The notes under the pieces were generated by a model. The model was not told the DNA's origin and did no database searches. It saw only the letters and a program-made list of their open reading frames with translations. Made by a program: the position numbers and the translations under genes. This document shows positions 44,393-56,100 of a DNA stretch of 64,000 nucleotides, one piece after another (position 1 is the stretch's first letter; each line of letters begins with the position of its first letter). This stretch comes from Clitoria ternatea (Eukaryota > Streptophyta > Magnoliopsida > Fabales > Fabaceae): the NCBI GenBank assembly GCA_037962975.1, contig CM075675.1, positions 51,088,501-51,152,500 of the forward strand. Direction: 5' to 3'.

Positions 44393-45767
44393 GCCCCATC
44401 ATTAAGGGGAAAAAGAGGTTAATTAGTCATGTCAAACTCAATTCTACTCAACTTTCAAACAACAGAATATTAAATCACATAAACTTTAAAAACTTTTCTG
44501 CATTCTTGTACAAATTCAACTTATATTAATATAACTTAATATATGTGCAAAATTAGAAAGTACTCTTCTTTCTTCAAACCCCTTGAAACTTTAGTGTAAT
44601 CAAACATGAATTTTATTCTCTTAAGTTAACATTATTGTCATTGTTAATATTTTACCTCAACATGATCCACATGAGTGTTAATTTCCATATATAAACAGAT
44701 CCACAATTTGAACTACTTGATCCATCACATATAATAGCAATCACAGTATGCAGCGCAGAGCGTAAATCACATTATTCATCTCATTTTAATTTAAACAAGA
44801 AATCACCATTTTAATTCTTATGCAAATTTGAACACTCTATAAAATAGCAAAGGGAAAGAAGAGACCTGATTTTGTCCAGCCAAAACGACGACAACAGTAG
44901 TCATGGAGGGTTCTCGGATGAAGCGGGAAAGTGTTTCCGAGCTATTTCTACAGCAGCGGTAGCAGATTCCTACAAACCAAAACCGAGTGAGTGAGTAAGT
45001 GATTGGAGAAACGGAGTGGACATGCAAACATGATCATAGCTTTGAGGCACTTCACAGTCGTGATTTGGTGGTTAGCTTCTGAAGGCTCCGACAGAGGCAC
45101 GTCAAGGCCGCCATTGTTGAGGGGAAATACAAGAGGGAGAAGAGGAATTTTAGAGTGGAGTTTTGCCGAGGGAGAAGTGGAATGAGAAGTCTGGATTTAG
45201 CAAAAATAAAAAAGGGAAAGCTCCGACAGAGTCACTTCAAATTCGCGATTTGGTGAGGGAGTTTTACAATAGGGGACCTCAGCCTCCATCAGCTTCCATC
45301 AGCTCTGACGGAGTTTTTGTGAGGGAGGGAGTTTTACCGATGGAGACGTGGAATCGGGAGTCTGGAGGTTGGGGGAAATTTTAGAAGAAAGAAGGGGTTA
45401 ATTTAAAATTTTAAAAATTTAGTTATTAAAAATATATAATATTATGTGGATAAATATTCCATATATGCAAACATAAAATGAACAACATGTTAAGGGTTCC
45501 AAAACCCCTTATTTCTTAAGGGTCCTATAAAAACACTCATTAATCATATACTAATCAATTTATAACAGCTACTTAGCAAATGCATCAACATTGTAATTGT
45601 TATAATTAATTAATTAATTATGTATTTAAGAATTGTTATCCATTTACAATATGGTGAATAGAAAAGGCTTTTCTATGGGATAAAAATCTATGAAAATTAT
45701 TGTTAAAATAGAAAGATTTTTTTAATCATAAAAAAATAAATTTATTGATTTGTCTGGTATGGGGAAC

Positions 45768-46306
45768 TAGGGATGACAATGAGATATGAACCCGCGGGTA
45801 CCAACTAACACCTGCCTCGATTTTGATAGGGAAAATCTACTTTGATTGAGTTTAAGGGAAACTTGACCCTGATTTGATTTTTGGTGGTTATGGAACGGAT
45901 TTAAGAATTCAAGTACTTGTCCTGAAGCTACCAAAATTACAAAAATTAACTAATTTAATAATAATAATAGTAATTAATAATGATAAATTAATATATTTGC
46001 TTAAAAATATGATATAGCTCTTAGGTTTACTATTATATTTTTTTTATTTTTTAGGATTATTTTAAAATATTACTTAGATTAGAATGTATTAGATATATAT
46101 GACGTTTATTAAATATATATATTTATGTTGTTAGAATTAATAAAAAATATAGTAAAGTGTGAAATCTACGAGTTTCGCAGGAACTTGTACGAGATAAGTT
46201 TGAGTTGTGCAATTTCAAATCCGCATCTTTTAAACCTGCCCCCGACTCTCACAAGGTTGGGTCGGAAAGACCTAAACCCGCGTTAACCCAACCTGTTGTC
46301 ATTACC
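45768..46306. mobile_element. putative inverted-repeat element (AGGGATGACAATG type)
   Basis: It begins AGGGATGACAATGAG and ends in CTGTTGTCATTACCC, whose reverse complement GGGTAATGACAACAG resembles the start. GC-rich words (CCCGCGGGTACC, ACCTGCCCCCGACTC) near both ends fit a known class of plant MITEs. About 540 bp, non-coding. Confidence 0.45.
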
Positions 46307-46330
46307 CGAATATTTATGTTTTTATGTCAT

Positions 46331-46823
46331 ACACTAGTCTAGTAGGTATCCAATATTGCCTATCCCAGTCAAATGGGGATCTAAGGGTCTTGATGTTATT
46401 TCATCCAATGCACCAGTATTTCACGTTGTGGGCAAAATAGGGTGTCACATGCAAAGACACTTTGATGCTCAAGTCACTACATTGTCAACATTAGAGCTCA
46501 AGCATTATGGTCGGTTAAGCATATCTCATACGTAGTAAATTAGCAGTGTTTATAGAATTGGGTAGTGGTCATGTCCTATGTGGCTTGTGCCAATATCTTC
46601 CTCGTAAAGTTCAGGGGACATCGACACAAGCATAGATATTCTTGACCCCTCAACAGGTATTGGCCGATATGCCTCCTTCGTGCTCCTCGACTTCTACCTA
46701 ATACTAGATGCTCATAGGGTGTTACACAAGAGCAACACAAAGGGCCATATCGATATCAGACGATATAGGTAATGCTTTATACCATATGCATTATTCTTTA
46801 TGTCAGTTTTTGCCTTAAAATAC
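46331..46823 (-). repeat. diverged Tat-type LTR relic
   Basis: Contains CACGTTGTGGGCAAAATAGG, GGTGTCAC and GATGCTCAAGTCACTACA, the same conserved core and order as in the LTRs at 11742, 12641 and 18671. It is broken on the right by a second LTR in the opposite orientation. Confidence 0.6.
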
Positions 46824-47466
46824 TGATCCGGTCTAGATACCGGTCTCTAGACTAGGACGTCATCTTGTCCGTTCAGGAAGGTAAACCGATATTACAGGTC
46901 AACATCCAGACTGTAAAAATACTGTGCTAGGCGTTCTCCCTTCACCGGTTTATCCGCGATAACACCTAGGACATCGGATAACCTGATCCGGTCTCATTAT
47001 TCTATTATACATAACTGTTCTATACTTTGAGTGGATAAGTGGCTTTTCCGCTTCCCATGATTGATACCCTACACAGCGGAATGTATCTACGTCACCCATC
47101 AAAAGGTACAAAGTACAACTACAGGAGTGATACACGGAAAAAGTGGATCTTCCCTATTCTTGTGTCAGAATCATACACTGAGCAGTAAACTACTCTTGAT
47201 GGTACGCTGAACACTACATCAGAGTCTCCTAGCCCCACTTGTGCCTAATGATTCATTTTCCATGCTCAGCTATAAATAGTCGATTTTCATGCACATATAA
47301 GGTTACATTGTTCTAACTCTTTATACACTATTGCATTGCTCAAGTATTCACTGAGTTTTCATTCTCTTCATTGACTTAAGCGTAAGAGAATCTTCACAGG
47401 TGATACCACTTTTCGCCCCCATCAACGTGAAAGCCTGGTGTGAAGGATCTCCAGGACAGAATCAGG
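46824..47466 (+). repeat. Tat-type LTR relic, opposite orientation
   Basis: Starts TGATCCGGTCTAGATACCGG, the LTR start of the complete copies read in the plus sense. It ends at about 47466 after TTCGCCCCCATCAACG and GAAGGATCTCCAGGACA, short of the expected LTR end. It abuts the previous relic head to head. Confidence 0.65.
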
Positions 47467-50100
47467 CCCATATGTATTCCCATACCATTAAATTTTGTTA
47501 ATCCAACCGTTGAATAAAAAGTGATCATAAAGTAGATTAGATGTATAAATTTTCATATGATTTAATAATCATTTGATATTTTATCAATCAACTTAATATT
47601 AATGAAATTTATGTAATTTACAATACAAGTAATATTCGCTGTCAAGATGATGTACATATGAATGTTGGATTTTCCAAATTGTGTATGTGAAGTCATCATG
47701 ATATTATGACGTAATTCAATAGTTTGATTGGGTTAATTCATGTTTTATTGTAATAAGTTATAAAGTGAAGTAAGTCTTTGAAGTCTTGCTCTTTGAGTAA
47801 ATGGATCCCTCCTAAAAATTAAAATTAAATACAAATAATATTGAAAGTTAGGATAAAGAAAAAATAAAAATATGAAAAATTTAAATTAGTTAAAGCATGT
47901 TACAAACTTTTATTCTTTTAAAAAATATTACTATAGAGGAATTTTATGTGGTTTAAGTTGCTAACACTCACTTAAATTAATAAAATTTAGAATCTATATT
48001 TTTTTAGTAAATTTTAGTATATTATAGACTTGGGAAATGATAAACAAATTGGTGGGCTATGGCTCCCCTATGCCATAACATGGCTATGCACATGATCAAA
48101 TTGCATCTTTTAATCTTAGATTCTAACCAATGACATTAGTAGAACTTTATCCTTAAAATCTTAACCTCTAATCAAAACACTAAATCATAACTCTAACCTT
48201 AACCATAAACATGGCATTGGCCTTAATACCCTAACCATCATAAGACCATGAACTTTAACCTTAACCTTTGTTGAGTCTAAACATCTAGTACCTTAAGATA
48301 AATTATTTTGATGGTTATTCATTATTGAAAATAATTCAAGACATCTTATTCTGAAATGATCTAACACATTTCTTTAAGTGTTAAACATCAGTAGTAAATA
48401 AACTAAATAAAGAACGAGGAAATCTTACATAAATATGCTTATGTAAAAATATAAGCTCAAAGTACTTCTCACAAGAAAAAGATCACAAGCTAGAATCAAA
48501 GAAACAAGCAAAACAAACAAAAGATGAAACTCAACATTCTTTTTTTTCTTCTCAAAGAACCACCTAAAACAAGATCATACATCAAATGTTCTTAGATCAC
48601 CGTGGAGCTTCAACAACACATCAAGGAAATTCTTAGAATGAGTTTCTTATGAATAACAAGTCAGAATTAAAGATGCGTCATTCGTTTATGAAGAACTAAA
48701 GACTTAGGTTAAAAAGACCTGAATCCTTAAAGATTCCAAAGATGTAGTTAATTACTGCATATTAAAAAAAGAAGACTATTTGAAGACACACACCTAAAAC
48801 TGAATTGATAATTGACTTCATCTCAAGTCAAATCACCTTAATAAACTTTATTTCTGAAGTAAACCTAAACATAAACCCTGAAAATAGTTCAAGTCTTCAA
48901 AAACAAACTGCTTTAGCATGATTTGTATACCTTAAGATAAAAGACAATCAAGGAAATGATCTAAATCAATATAAGAAAAAGAAAACAAGTCTAACTTGAA
49001 ATATGGAAGAATCTCAAGTTCAAAGTTATGCATCTCTTTTTTTAATTTTCTTACACTGACGAATTAAATGTGATTGATGCTTGATGTGGACAATCAGCAT
49101 TTTCACGCTACCAATTTATGACCTCAAGCACATGTGGTAACCCTGAAGTGGTTACATTTTTTAATACATTTTCAAAAAGGTTTTAAAAAGGGTTAAAAAT
49201 GTTATGTTACGCAAGTCTATAATTAGAGCTACAAAATAGACAGATCCGTCTGTTATGAAAAAAAAGGTAATATGTGGATCTTAAAAATAAATTTAGAGTT
49301 AATAATTAAAATAAAAAGTTTGAAAAAATGGGCTGAGTACGAGTTGGTCCCCAAATCTGTTTTTTTTTAAATCTTTTTAGTATTATTTATTAGTTTATGT
49401 TTTTACAAATAGATTTTTTTTAAAAATTTTGTTGATTTTATAGCATTTATGAGTTAGTATTAATTTAGTAGCTAATGATTCATTCATTTTGATTTTCAAT
49501 TGTAGTACAAAAACTAAACATTTTTTACAAGAAAAGATATTGATTTTATAATATTATTTGTCTAACAACAGTTAATTAATTACAATAACACAAATGTTTT
49601 TACAAATGTAATTTTAGAAAAATTTTACTAACGGTTTAGTTTTTTAAATTCAATTTTTTATAAATTAATTTTTAATATATTTTTTTAAAAAATAAACTGT
49701 CTAATCAAACTTACAATCAGTTGAGAACCGAATGAAAAACTCTAATTTCAAGACTGAACTTACACGAACATTTTCTAACCTGACTCTAAATAACCAACGA
49801 TCCAATAAAACTCATCCTTTTAGAGTGACCGCCGGCACTAGAATAAAACTGAGATAAAAAAAATAAAACTGAGTCTGTATACCTCTTAGCCATTTGACCA
49901 TGGTATTTTTTGGCATTATTATAGTTATAAATTTTGAGAGCCACGTAAGCTTTACTCTTTTTGTCCATGTTGTTGCAACACGTGATATGAGAGAATAGTA
50001 GCTATTAGCAGCAGCCCCGAAGCAAATACCAAAAGCCAAATAAACCAACCAACCAGAGTTACTTTCTCACCTTCCTCCAACGTGTCTCTGATAGATAATA
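47467..50100. other. AT-rich intergenic DNA upstream of BIOF
   Basis: No gene, RNA or clear mobile element seen. The part just before 50178 should contain the BIOF promoter and leader, but I could not place a TATA box with confidence. Bases 48130-48280 contain scattered CTAACC words only. Confidence 0.6.
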
Positions 50101-50177
50101 ACTCCTACGAAAGAGAGAAAGAAGCAAAACGCAACATCACCATTACCAACCTTGGATTTGTGTTGCGTGCGCCAACA

Positions 50178-53100
50178 ATGCAGGCGCCAAGTGCATGTTG
50201 GGACTACTGGGTCCGAGAGGCACTTGCCGCCCTTCACTCTCTCAAAGTCCTTCGATCTCTCAGACCCATTTGTCTCCGCAACAACCCAGACCCTCTCCAT
50301 TTCGCCTCGGATGAACCCGCCTTCCAAGTGTTCGATGAAATGCAGCACTGGGACCGCTCCTCCGTCCAAGTGCAAATTGCAGAAGACACCTTTCGGAGAT
50401 GGATGCATGACACCCCAAGTTCTGGTAAGCTACCTTTGTTCTTCCGCCAGCTCTGTGACATTGTATGGTCAAACATTTCTAGTCTTTGAATTTTAAAAAT
50501 ATCTTATTATACTCTTACTTTACAAGAAAAAGTTATTTATTTTAATATTTTTCTAATTGCAGTTTTGTATTTAAAAAAGTAAAGTGAACCAACTCTATCA
50601 TCAAGAGTATTGAACATAGCGTTTTCTTTTTCCTGTTTACTGAAGTTAACATTGCAGTTTTATTTTTTGGGGGCCGGGGTGGGGCTGGGTAGGTGATGAA
50701 ATTGTTTATACTGCAGTTGGTGGTGACGATGAAGCAAGTGCATCTTATGAGAAGTTTAAAAAATTAATTTTGTTTTCTGGAAATGATTATCTAGGCTTGA
50801 GTTCCCATCCAACTATTGGAAAGGCTGCTGCAAAGGTGTGCTTGTGACCTTCTAATGATCTTTTAGGTTAAACTATTGTGATAGTCTCTAAACCATTTGA
50901 GAATTTTTAAGTAGCCCTTTATGTTGTTAAAACTTATAATTAGGTCCTTTAACTGTTTAGTTGTACTTGTATGTAATTGAATGCCTATTTACGTTTCTGT
51001 TAGGGTTTCACTAAGTATAGTGGCCTAATTACGACTTTTGAAATAGTTCAAGGATCAACCTATAAATTAAACAAACAACTTAGGGGCTGTTTGGTTAATA
51101 AGTTGGGTTGGTCAAAGGTTTGACCAACCCCAAAAATAAATCCTACGGTCAAACGGAGTTTTGACTGTCTCGAATGACGTGAAAGATCAATATCAACCCT
51201 TAAATTTCTCCATTTCCCCAACTCCGTTTCCCCAACTGGAAACCAAACGGACCCTTAGTCCCTAAATTATTTTGAATTTTGTAATGAGGTCACTCCACTT
51301 GTACTTAATGAAACCCTTTCAAAAAATGTTGTCAAGACCCAATCACAAATTGATTGAGGGTGTGTTTGGTTTTCCAATCGGGTTGGTCAAACCGTTTGAC
51401 CAATCCCAAAAATAGATCCTACGGTCAAACGGAGTTTTGACTGTCTTGAACGGCGTGGAGGATCAATATTAACCTTTAGATTTTCTCATTTTCATAACTC
51501 CATTTCCCCAATGGGAACCAAACGAATCCTAAGTGCTTGTTTGATATCCAGTTACGCAAGTTGAATTTGACCAATTAAGTCATCTAATGATTAATATTGA
51601 TCTGAGACGTTCAAGATCAAGGTTGTTAAAACGTAGACTCTACGTTAAGACGTAGGGGATTATCAAAAAGTAGATTTGTAGTGTCGTAAGACGACTATGT
51701 AAATATAACAAATATCAAATTAAACTCAAAATTCATAATACTAAACAAATTTCAAAGTTATAAACATAAAACTCAAAGTCTAAAACATAAATTCATAATA
51801 TTAGAATCGTAAAACCAGCCATGCTAGCATAAAACTCAAAGTCTAGCACATCAAACATAAGACATAAACCCACCACCCCCTTCACCACTGGCTGGCATCT
51901 CTGAACAGAACAAGACAAAACCGAGAGTGAGAGAGAACAAGAGGAAATAGCTCGAGAGAGATATAGAGAGTGAAACAGCTCAAGAGAGGAACAAAACCCA
52001 GTCAAAGGAGAAATAGAACTAGAGATGGAAGGAGGAGAAGAGAAGGAGCTATCGAGATAATGACAGGTTGAGAACTTCTTGAATAGCTGAAACCAGGCTT
52101 ACAAATTAGGGATATTTGGGTTTTTAAGGTTAAAAAGGAAGCAGGTCAAAATTCTGTACCGGGTCACCCGCTCGACTCGGATTTTTTTTTCGTTTTAGGT
52201 GAGGTGGAGTTGTCTCCACTGCTTGAGTTGCGTCACTGCTTCGTCTCGAGCAAAAGGCGGTTTTGATCGGAGCGTGACTCGCCGGGTGCTAGACAGGCTG
52301 TAGATTCGTCTGTCTCTACTCCATGAGTTGAGTTGCGATTCTACCGGCAATGTTCAAGACATCTTCAAACTCCATTTGAAAAACGGATTAAAAATTGCTT
52401 TTGGTCAATCCCAGTTAGAAAACCCCAACTAGAAACCAAACAGGCCCAAAATAGTTTAGGGACCTAATTATAAGTCTTAAAAGTACGGGAACCTACTTAA
52501 AATTCCCAAATATTTGAGGGAGTGGGAGAATAATTTAACTGATTTGTTATTATCCTCTCTTTTTAGTTCTTTTCTGAATTTTAATATGTCCATTGTTCTA
52601 AGTCAGGCAGCCCAACAACATGGCATGGGACCAAGGGGTTCTGCTCTTATTTGTGGATATACCAATTATCACAGGCTACTTGAGTCAAGCTTGGCAGATT
52701 TGAAAAAGAAAGAGGTAAGGAATGACTTGCAAGAACTAATTAAATTGCTCTGGTTTTGTTATTAGTTCTGCTTTGTGGTCCAATGAAAAAGTAATTAATA
52801 AATGGCTATGATCTAACTTGAGAATCTAGAATCACATGCCATTGCTTAGTAGAATTGAATACTGTGAAATGCTGCTCAGAATACAATTTCAAGCACAGTT
52901 GTGATTCTTTTTTTGTTCTAATTTGAACAATATTTGATCTTATTGAAGACTTTGAGCAAATTTTGGTTTCAAGATGATATTATTATTATATTTTATTGGT
53001 ATGCAAGACATTGGCAGAGAGCTTGACTGCCTCTCAGGCTTGTGTTAAGGGCTTATTGGTAATAATTTATACATTATCCTGTCACCATTTTTTATTATTT

Positions 53101-56100
53101 ATACTTTTGATTTCAATGGCTGTAATTGAGTCCGCTTATGGCTTCCTATGTATAATTATAGATGAATCCCACTGGAGTTACCTATATTTTCTGTCCACCT
53201 TTTGATTCTAAGAAATTTGTTGGTTACAAATTACAAGACCCACGTAATTTATACGTGTATTGGAGAAAGGACCCAAATGTGATAACAAGTCTAAATTATA
53301 TGAAATGCTGACCCGCTTTTGTTTTAAAATCCATGCTATAGGATTGCCTTCTTTGTCCCACAGGGTTTGCTGCCAATATGGCTGTAATGACTGCGATAGG
53401 AAGTATTGGTTCTCTCTTAGCTGGGAATAGCATACCATCTGAGGATGAAAAGATTGCTGTGTTTTCTGATGCATTAAACCATGCATCCATAATTGATGGT
53501 ATTCGTCTTGCTGAGCGGCAAAGAAGTGTGAAGGTGTACATATATAGACATTGTGACATGTCCCACCTCAATACACTCTTGTAGGTTTTACCTTTTCCTG
53601 AACTTAGCATATTCACTTTATTTCCCCCTCTAGTATGGTTACTCAGTATGCTGACATTGTTGTGTCATTTATCATATAATAGATCTCATTGCGGAATGAG
53701 GAAGAAAGTTGTGGTCACTGACAGGTTAGTCATTCGGCAACTAGCAAAATAGCAAGTGTCCAAGGTTTAAAACAACAATAATGTTGTTATATTCATATAT
53801 TTCTTAGCACATAGCCTAAACAACATTTCCCCTGTTTTGGAATTAACTGAATAAATTTCTACAATGTTTACTCCTGGACAGTCTTTGGGGTTGACAAATT
53901 TTTAGTTTATAAATAATTGGTGATCAATTTTTAAAAAATGTTTACATGTTTCTAATTGAATTTTCTCCAAATTTGATTTTTATTTGATACTGATTAATGG
54001 AAATATATTTTCTTTAAAATATGTGTGATTAGTAGGGTATCTTATATTTGGATTACAAAAGGATTTGTTTAATAAATCTATAGGGATTAATACTTAATCT
54101 TACTTAAGTTTGCAGAAAATTTGACCATCACCAATCAACATTTCAATCAATTTTGTGACCTCCGGGGACGAGGGCTGCCCTCTCTCTCACCACCCTTTGC
54201 CCTATATTTCATTTCAAAAAGTGCCCAGTAAAATCATCTTACAGATCAAATTTACATAAATGGAATAAAAATTGGATATTTTATAATATAGTTGACTGTG
54301 TCTTGTATTTCCTGATGTACATATGGTATTTGTATACATGGGATCACCTTCCCCTTGAAATCCATTACTTTCCTAAAAAAGACATGGCGCATGGACAAGC
54401 ATGGGTTCTGTTTAGGGCAGATAAAGAGTATTGTCATGCTGAAATCGAGCTTTTGTGATGCTCTGATAAAATTATAAATGCTATTTTTTTTTCATAAATA
54501 GATGTTAAAGCTTTTCAAAACTTAAGCCTAAGCCCCTTTTACTTAAAGAGAAAACCTTCAAATGGGTCCTCTAAAGATAGGGTTGTCCTTAATTAGGTCC
54601 TTCAAAATCTTTTGTCCCCAAATAAGTCCTTCAAAGATTTATTTGGTCCCAATATTGGTCCTTAGACCCTTTATCATCGGTTTAAAACTAGTGTAAAATG
54701 GTTGTTTTAACCGGTGTAATAAGGTCTAAGGACCGATATAAAGACCAAATCAATCTTTGGAGGATATATTTGGGGACAAAAATCTTGGAGGGACCTAGTT
54801 GGGTACAACCCTATCTTTGGAGGATCAATTTAAGTATCCTCTCTTAAATTTTCAAGTTAATTACTCGTAAGTGGTGATTTTGAGCAATTTGATCGCTGTT
54901 TTAAAGGGAGGCATATCACCGTATACTGTGTTTCACCACTGTTGAAAATATATTGATATGATGACTCAAGTATCTTGTTGACAAATTTCAACGTGTCATC
55001 ATACATAAAACTTGTGTATCTAAATTTTGCCTAGCATTTCATCCTTAATCATAACTTACATGCACTCTGCTAAATAAGTGGATGATTGGCCATCTGGAAA
55101 TATTTTTTATATCTATATCTTAGAACTACTTGTGGGTGTTGAGACTTGAGATGCTACACTCCCTTGTTTCTAATTGTTTCTTTATATGTCGATGAGCATG
55201 AAATTCGCCTACACCTTGCATATAATTTTCCATGTGCATTATGGTTCATCTTAATTATTGCAGCTTGTTTAGCATGGATGGAGACTATGCTCCTATGGCT
55301 GAGCTTGCAGACCTTCGCAAGAGGCATGGCTTTCTGTTAGTCATTGATGATGTAAGACTTCTTAATATGTTTCAGCAAGCGTCTTTTTTCTTCATAAACA
55401 CTATTTTTATGCGCTGTTATGTACATGGTTCTGGTTCTTGGACTAAGGTTAATATTTACAAATAACTAAAGATAATAATCTCATATGTATATAGCATAAC
55501 ATTATTGTTCTTCGGTAGCAATCACCCACTTACTTCACCATATATTGCCCTCCTGATTGCATATTATGAAAATAAAAATATGTCTGTATCCAGGCTCATG
55601 GAACATTTGTTTGTGGTAAAAATGGTGGTGGTGTTGCCGAGGAGTTCAACTGTGAAAAGGATGTGGACATATGCATTGGTACACTAAGTAAAGCTGCCGG
55701 CTGCCATGGAGGATTTATAGCATGCAGGTAACTATTTGAGTGCACTTGCTTCTGAACTTAACTGTTAGGGAGTTGATTCCATGCTTTTCTCAAGTTAACT
55801 AAACAACATGACACGAAACATATTGCATTTTATGAATAATTCACCAATGACTTCTGCTATTTTTTATTTCATGTAGCAAAAGTTGGAAGCTATTAATACA
55901 GTCAAGAGGCCGTTCATTTATATTTTCAACTTCTGCACCAGTTCCAGTTGCTGCTGCTGCTCATGGTGAGCTCCAAGTTTGTACTAATCACTAGTTGCCC
56001 TGGTCCTTCATATTTATCAAGTTATATCCTTATATGGTGTTGTGTTCTGATAGGTTGCTTGTCTATCATTCTCACTTCTAATCTCCTCCTATAATTTAAT

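Larger units (their letters stand above)
39696..45538. mobile_element. Mutator-like element (MULE) with long inverted repeats and gene fragments
   Basis: The ends are inverted repeats: left GTTTCTCCAGGATCCTTAAA and the right end's reverse complement GTTTTTATAGGACCCTTAAG. Similarity continues inward for several hundred bases with gaps (about 39696-40160 against 44990-45538). Flanking 9-bp repeats ATTAATTAT (39687-39695) and ATTAATCAT (45539-45547) match at 8 of 9 bases. Inside are a FAR1-like region, a Ulp1-like region and a kinase fragment, plus tandem repeats. Both coding regions are broken, so it cannot move on its own. Unassigned interior includes 41603-41965, 42458-43924 (an 80-codon minus ORF at 43326-43568 that I do not recognise) and 44393-44990. 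Confidence 0.82.
50878..52520. mobile_element. inverted-repeat element in BIOF intron 2, carrying nested MITEs
   Basis: The left arm (50878-51000; ATTTGAGAATTTTTAAGTAG, ACTTATAATTAGGTCC) is mirrored by 52448-52520 (reverse complement ATTTGGGAATTTTAAGTAGG, ACTTATAATTAGGTCC). Between them are three related MITEs, and the third contains another insertion at about 51617-52345. The arms are partial, so the outer element's family is unknown. Confidence 0.6.

Noticed and set aside
44818..45384. Several 60-75-codon ORFs at the right end of the MULE
   Set aside because: They fall in the terminal inverted repeat and mirror ORFs of the left repeat; chance frames of repeat DNA.
48130..48290. CTAACC/TAACCTT words suggesting an interstitial telomere repeat
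   Set aside because: No run of the plant unit TTTAGGG or CCCTAAA; the words are irregular and embedded in ordinary AT-rich text.
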